Of a DNA stretch of 64,000 bases, positions 62,198 to 64,000 are shown piece after piece. Origin of the DNA: Blastocystis sp. Blastoise. Taxonomy: Eukaryota; Sar; Bigyra; Opalinata; Blastocystidae. Positions within the stretch are counted from its first letter, which is position 1. Each line of letters starts with the position of its first letter. The notes below the pieces were generated by a model. That model was not told the origin of the DNA. It saw only the letters and a program-made list of their open reading frames with translations, and ran no database searches. Location: the NCBI GenBank assembly GCA_039096225.1, contig JBBPEB010000026.1, positions 237,501-301,500 on the forward strand, in the 5' to 3' direction. The translations under genes were made by a program, and so were the position numbers.

Positions 62198-64000
62198 ATG
62201 GGTATAAGGGGTTTAACTAAGTTTGTGTCTGATAACATCACGAAATTCTCATCAAAACCGTAAGTTTCTGGTTTCTTTAGGTCAATTTCTATAGAAGAGG
62301 CATCTCCATACCAGTTATTGTTGATGGGAATGCCTTGAAGCATTTCACATATCATCATCTAGATAAGTCAAGTCCTGATTCATGTGATATTGCTGTTTAC
62401 GAGTACTTATATGATTTTTTTATGAAGTTAAATCATCTAAAAATTAACGTGAATTGTATATTATTTGATGGAATGATTGTAGAAAGCAAATTCAACACTA
62501 TTTTAAGTCGATCGAAAGATACAATGAAGGAAAGTATCAAATATTTTAATCAATTTGATGGCCAAAGTAGGGTTTATTATATTTATTTTTCACTAAAAAA
62601 AATGAAATATTATTATATATAGAAAGTCCAACAACATTCGCATGTAATTTTCAAAAGGTTATTCTACAGTTAAGTACTGCTTCTCCTTTCAACTTTGAGG
62701 TTATAGTATCTTCAGATGATGCAGACAAGTATATATTAAATGAAGAACGATAATATTAAAATAATAATTATAGGCAAATTGCAACTTATGCAAATAAAAA
62801 TAAATGTTATGTAATCAGTGAAGACAGTGATTATTATATTTATAATATTCCAGGATATATTCAACTCTCTTCGATTTCTAAATTAATAAATAGAAAAAAT
62901 TGTATGTTAAATAATAATAGTATTAATCATATACTCTATAGTAGAAAGACAATCTGTATATGCCTATAATTCACGGTTATTTGCTAAATATTATAATATT
63001 CATCCATGGTCACTTCCTTTATTTGGTGCTCTTGCAGGCACAGATACTTATAAATGCTGTTTCCCTAGACAACAATCTTGTAGTATCTATATATTATTTT
63101 TTATATATATTTTTTAATTTATATTTTTATAACTTATATTTTTGTTATTTTTCTTATTATTATGGCTTTATTTTTTTTTAATCATATTATTATAACTTTT
63201 ATATTATAGTTATTATTTATATTTTTTTTACTTTAGTTATTTATTATTATTATTATTATTTTTTTTTATTTCTCATCATATTTATAACTTATATATATAT
63301 ATAGATAATTTGAGTACTATTTTAGAGATAATGTCTGAATATCAAGATGATGATGATGAATTATATAAACATATTTTTCATACAGAAAATATCGCTATTA
63401 AAGACATTGAAAATGATGTATATATATATTATTATTATTATTTCTTTTAAACAATATTTTTTTTTTCTTATTGATATATAATTATTCTTATAGTTTAGTG
63501 AGAATATTGTTTTAATCAATATATATATATAGCTTCTAAAAGGAAAAGAAGAGTTTTCTATTTCTAAATATGATTATATATATCCGAATTGTATTATTCC
63601 TATGGCATATATTGGCGATAAACAAAAAGAAACCATTTTAGAATTAATCAAAAACCCATGTATATATATATATATATATATATAATTTTTATTATATATT
63701 TATGTATTTTCGAAAATTATTCCTTCACATATATATAATATATTATTAGTTATATATTGTGGATTATATATTATATATTATATATATAGATTGTTCACGA
63801 ATTTTAGAGTATATGAAAACAGGTGTAATTCCTTCCAAATTTACACATTTCATTTTCCACGGGATTTTAAACTTTTCTATTCCACGATTAGAAGATCAAG
63901 TACATACATTAGAGACTATAAACTTTATTGAAGTTTTATGTAACAAAATGATTAAGCAATATATGAAAACATACCGTCCCAAATATCAATTTTTTAGTTT
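62198..64000 (+). CDS. Asteroid-family (XPG/FEN-fold) protein, 3'-truncated
   Basis: Eight exons are visible: 62198-62259, 62295-62566, 62623-62728, 62774-62901, 62942-63079, 63305-63417, 63533-63659 and 63790 to the window edge. The start MGIRGLTKFV is the conserved XPG-N/Asteroid opening (MGVxGLT). IPVIVDGNALKHF supplies the first acidic residue of the nuclease fold (D31) and NCILFDGM the next. VIVSSDDADKQIATYANKNK and ISEDSDYYIYN carry the internal XPG acidic cluster, and LFGALAGTD follows. Asteroid relatives (ASTE1, FAM120) share the FEN fold; ASTE1 has nuclease activity in DNA-end processing. The DAD and DSD acidic residues are retained, so catalysis is possible. The first intron is only 35 nt. 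The gene runs off the right edge after RPKYQFFS. Confidence 0.85.

Noticed and set aside
62119-62358. 79-codon minus-strand ORF starting at 62358
   Set aside because: It overlaps the first exons of the Asteroid gene, whose MGIRGLT start, intron and IVDGN motif explain the plus strand better.

Overview
The window is nuclear DNA from a eukaryote with a very AT-rich genome. Genes are split by many short spliceosomal introns, most starting GTATAT and ending ATATAG, often almost pure (TA)n. Intergenic DNA is nearly featureless A+T. Proteins carry long Asn, Ser, Thr and Met-Asn tracts. I see no rRNA, tRNA or CRISPR. The combination of BTB-LRR and BTB-TLDc families, low-complexity tracts and AT-rich introns suggests an anaerobic gut fungus (Neocallimastigomycota); a dictyostelid-like or other AT-rich protist is the alternative. 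This is inference, not proof.

Layout. 1-2.75 kb (+): 5'-truncated glycosyltransferase-like gene. 4.0-4.8 kb (-): myristoylatable CBL-type EF-hand Ca2+ sensor. 5.6-22.4 kb (-): one apparent giant gene built of seven units, each a run of one-repeat-per-exon LRR-like exons plus one long exon with a low-complexity linker. 23.4-25.8 kb (-): NAF1, the H/ACA snoRNP assembly factor. 26.3-28.6 kb (+): membrane-anchored PPP-family phosphatase. 29.6-30.9 kb (+): intronless 2-amino-3-ketobutyrate CoA ligase. 31.2-34.7 kb (-): CASP, a Golgi tail-anchored coiled coil. 35.8-44.6 kb (+): SEC16, the ER exit-site scaffold, head-to-head with CASP. 45.4-57.5 kb: three BTB/T1-TLDc genes (-, +, -) around a BTB-LRR gene (-). 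58.2-61.3 kb (-): type I membrane protein of the pepsin/nepenthesin (A1) fold with a degenerate first catalytic site. 62.2 kb to the right edge (+): Asteroid-family (XPG/FEN fold) gene, 3'-truncated.

How they fit together. Most of the recognised genes are housekeeping: ER-Golgi traffic (SEC16, CASP), snoRNP assembly (NAF1), Ca2+/phosphorylation signalling (CBL, PPP) and threonine/glycine metabolism (KBL). They are interleaved with fast-evolving repeat families (giant LRR, BTB-LRR, BTB-TLDc) that show tandem expansion, recent conversion between copies and one in-frame stop. Most exon models were joined by hand from open frames and matching splice phases. Candidate novelties are the giant modular LRR gene, a TA-flanked terminal-inverted-repeat element in two sizes, strong excess of the palindrome CCGCGG independent of reading frame, and several anomalous splice junctions.
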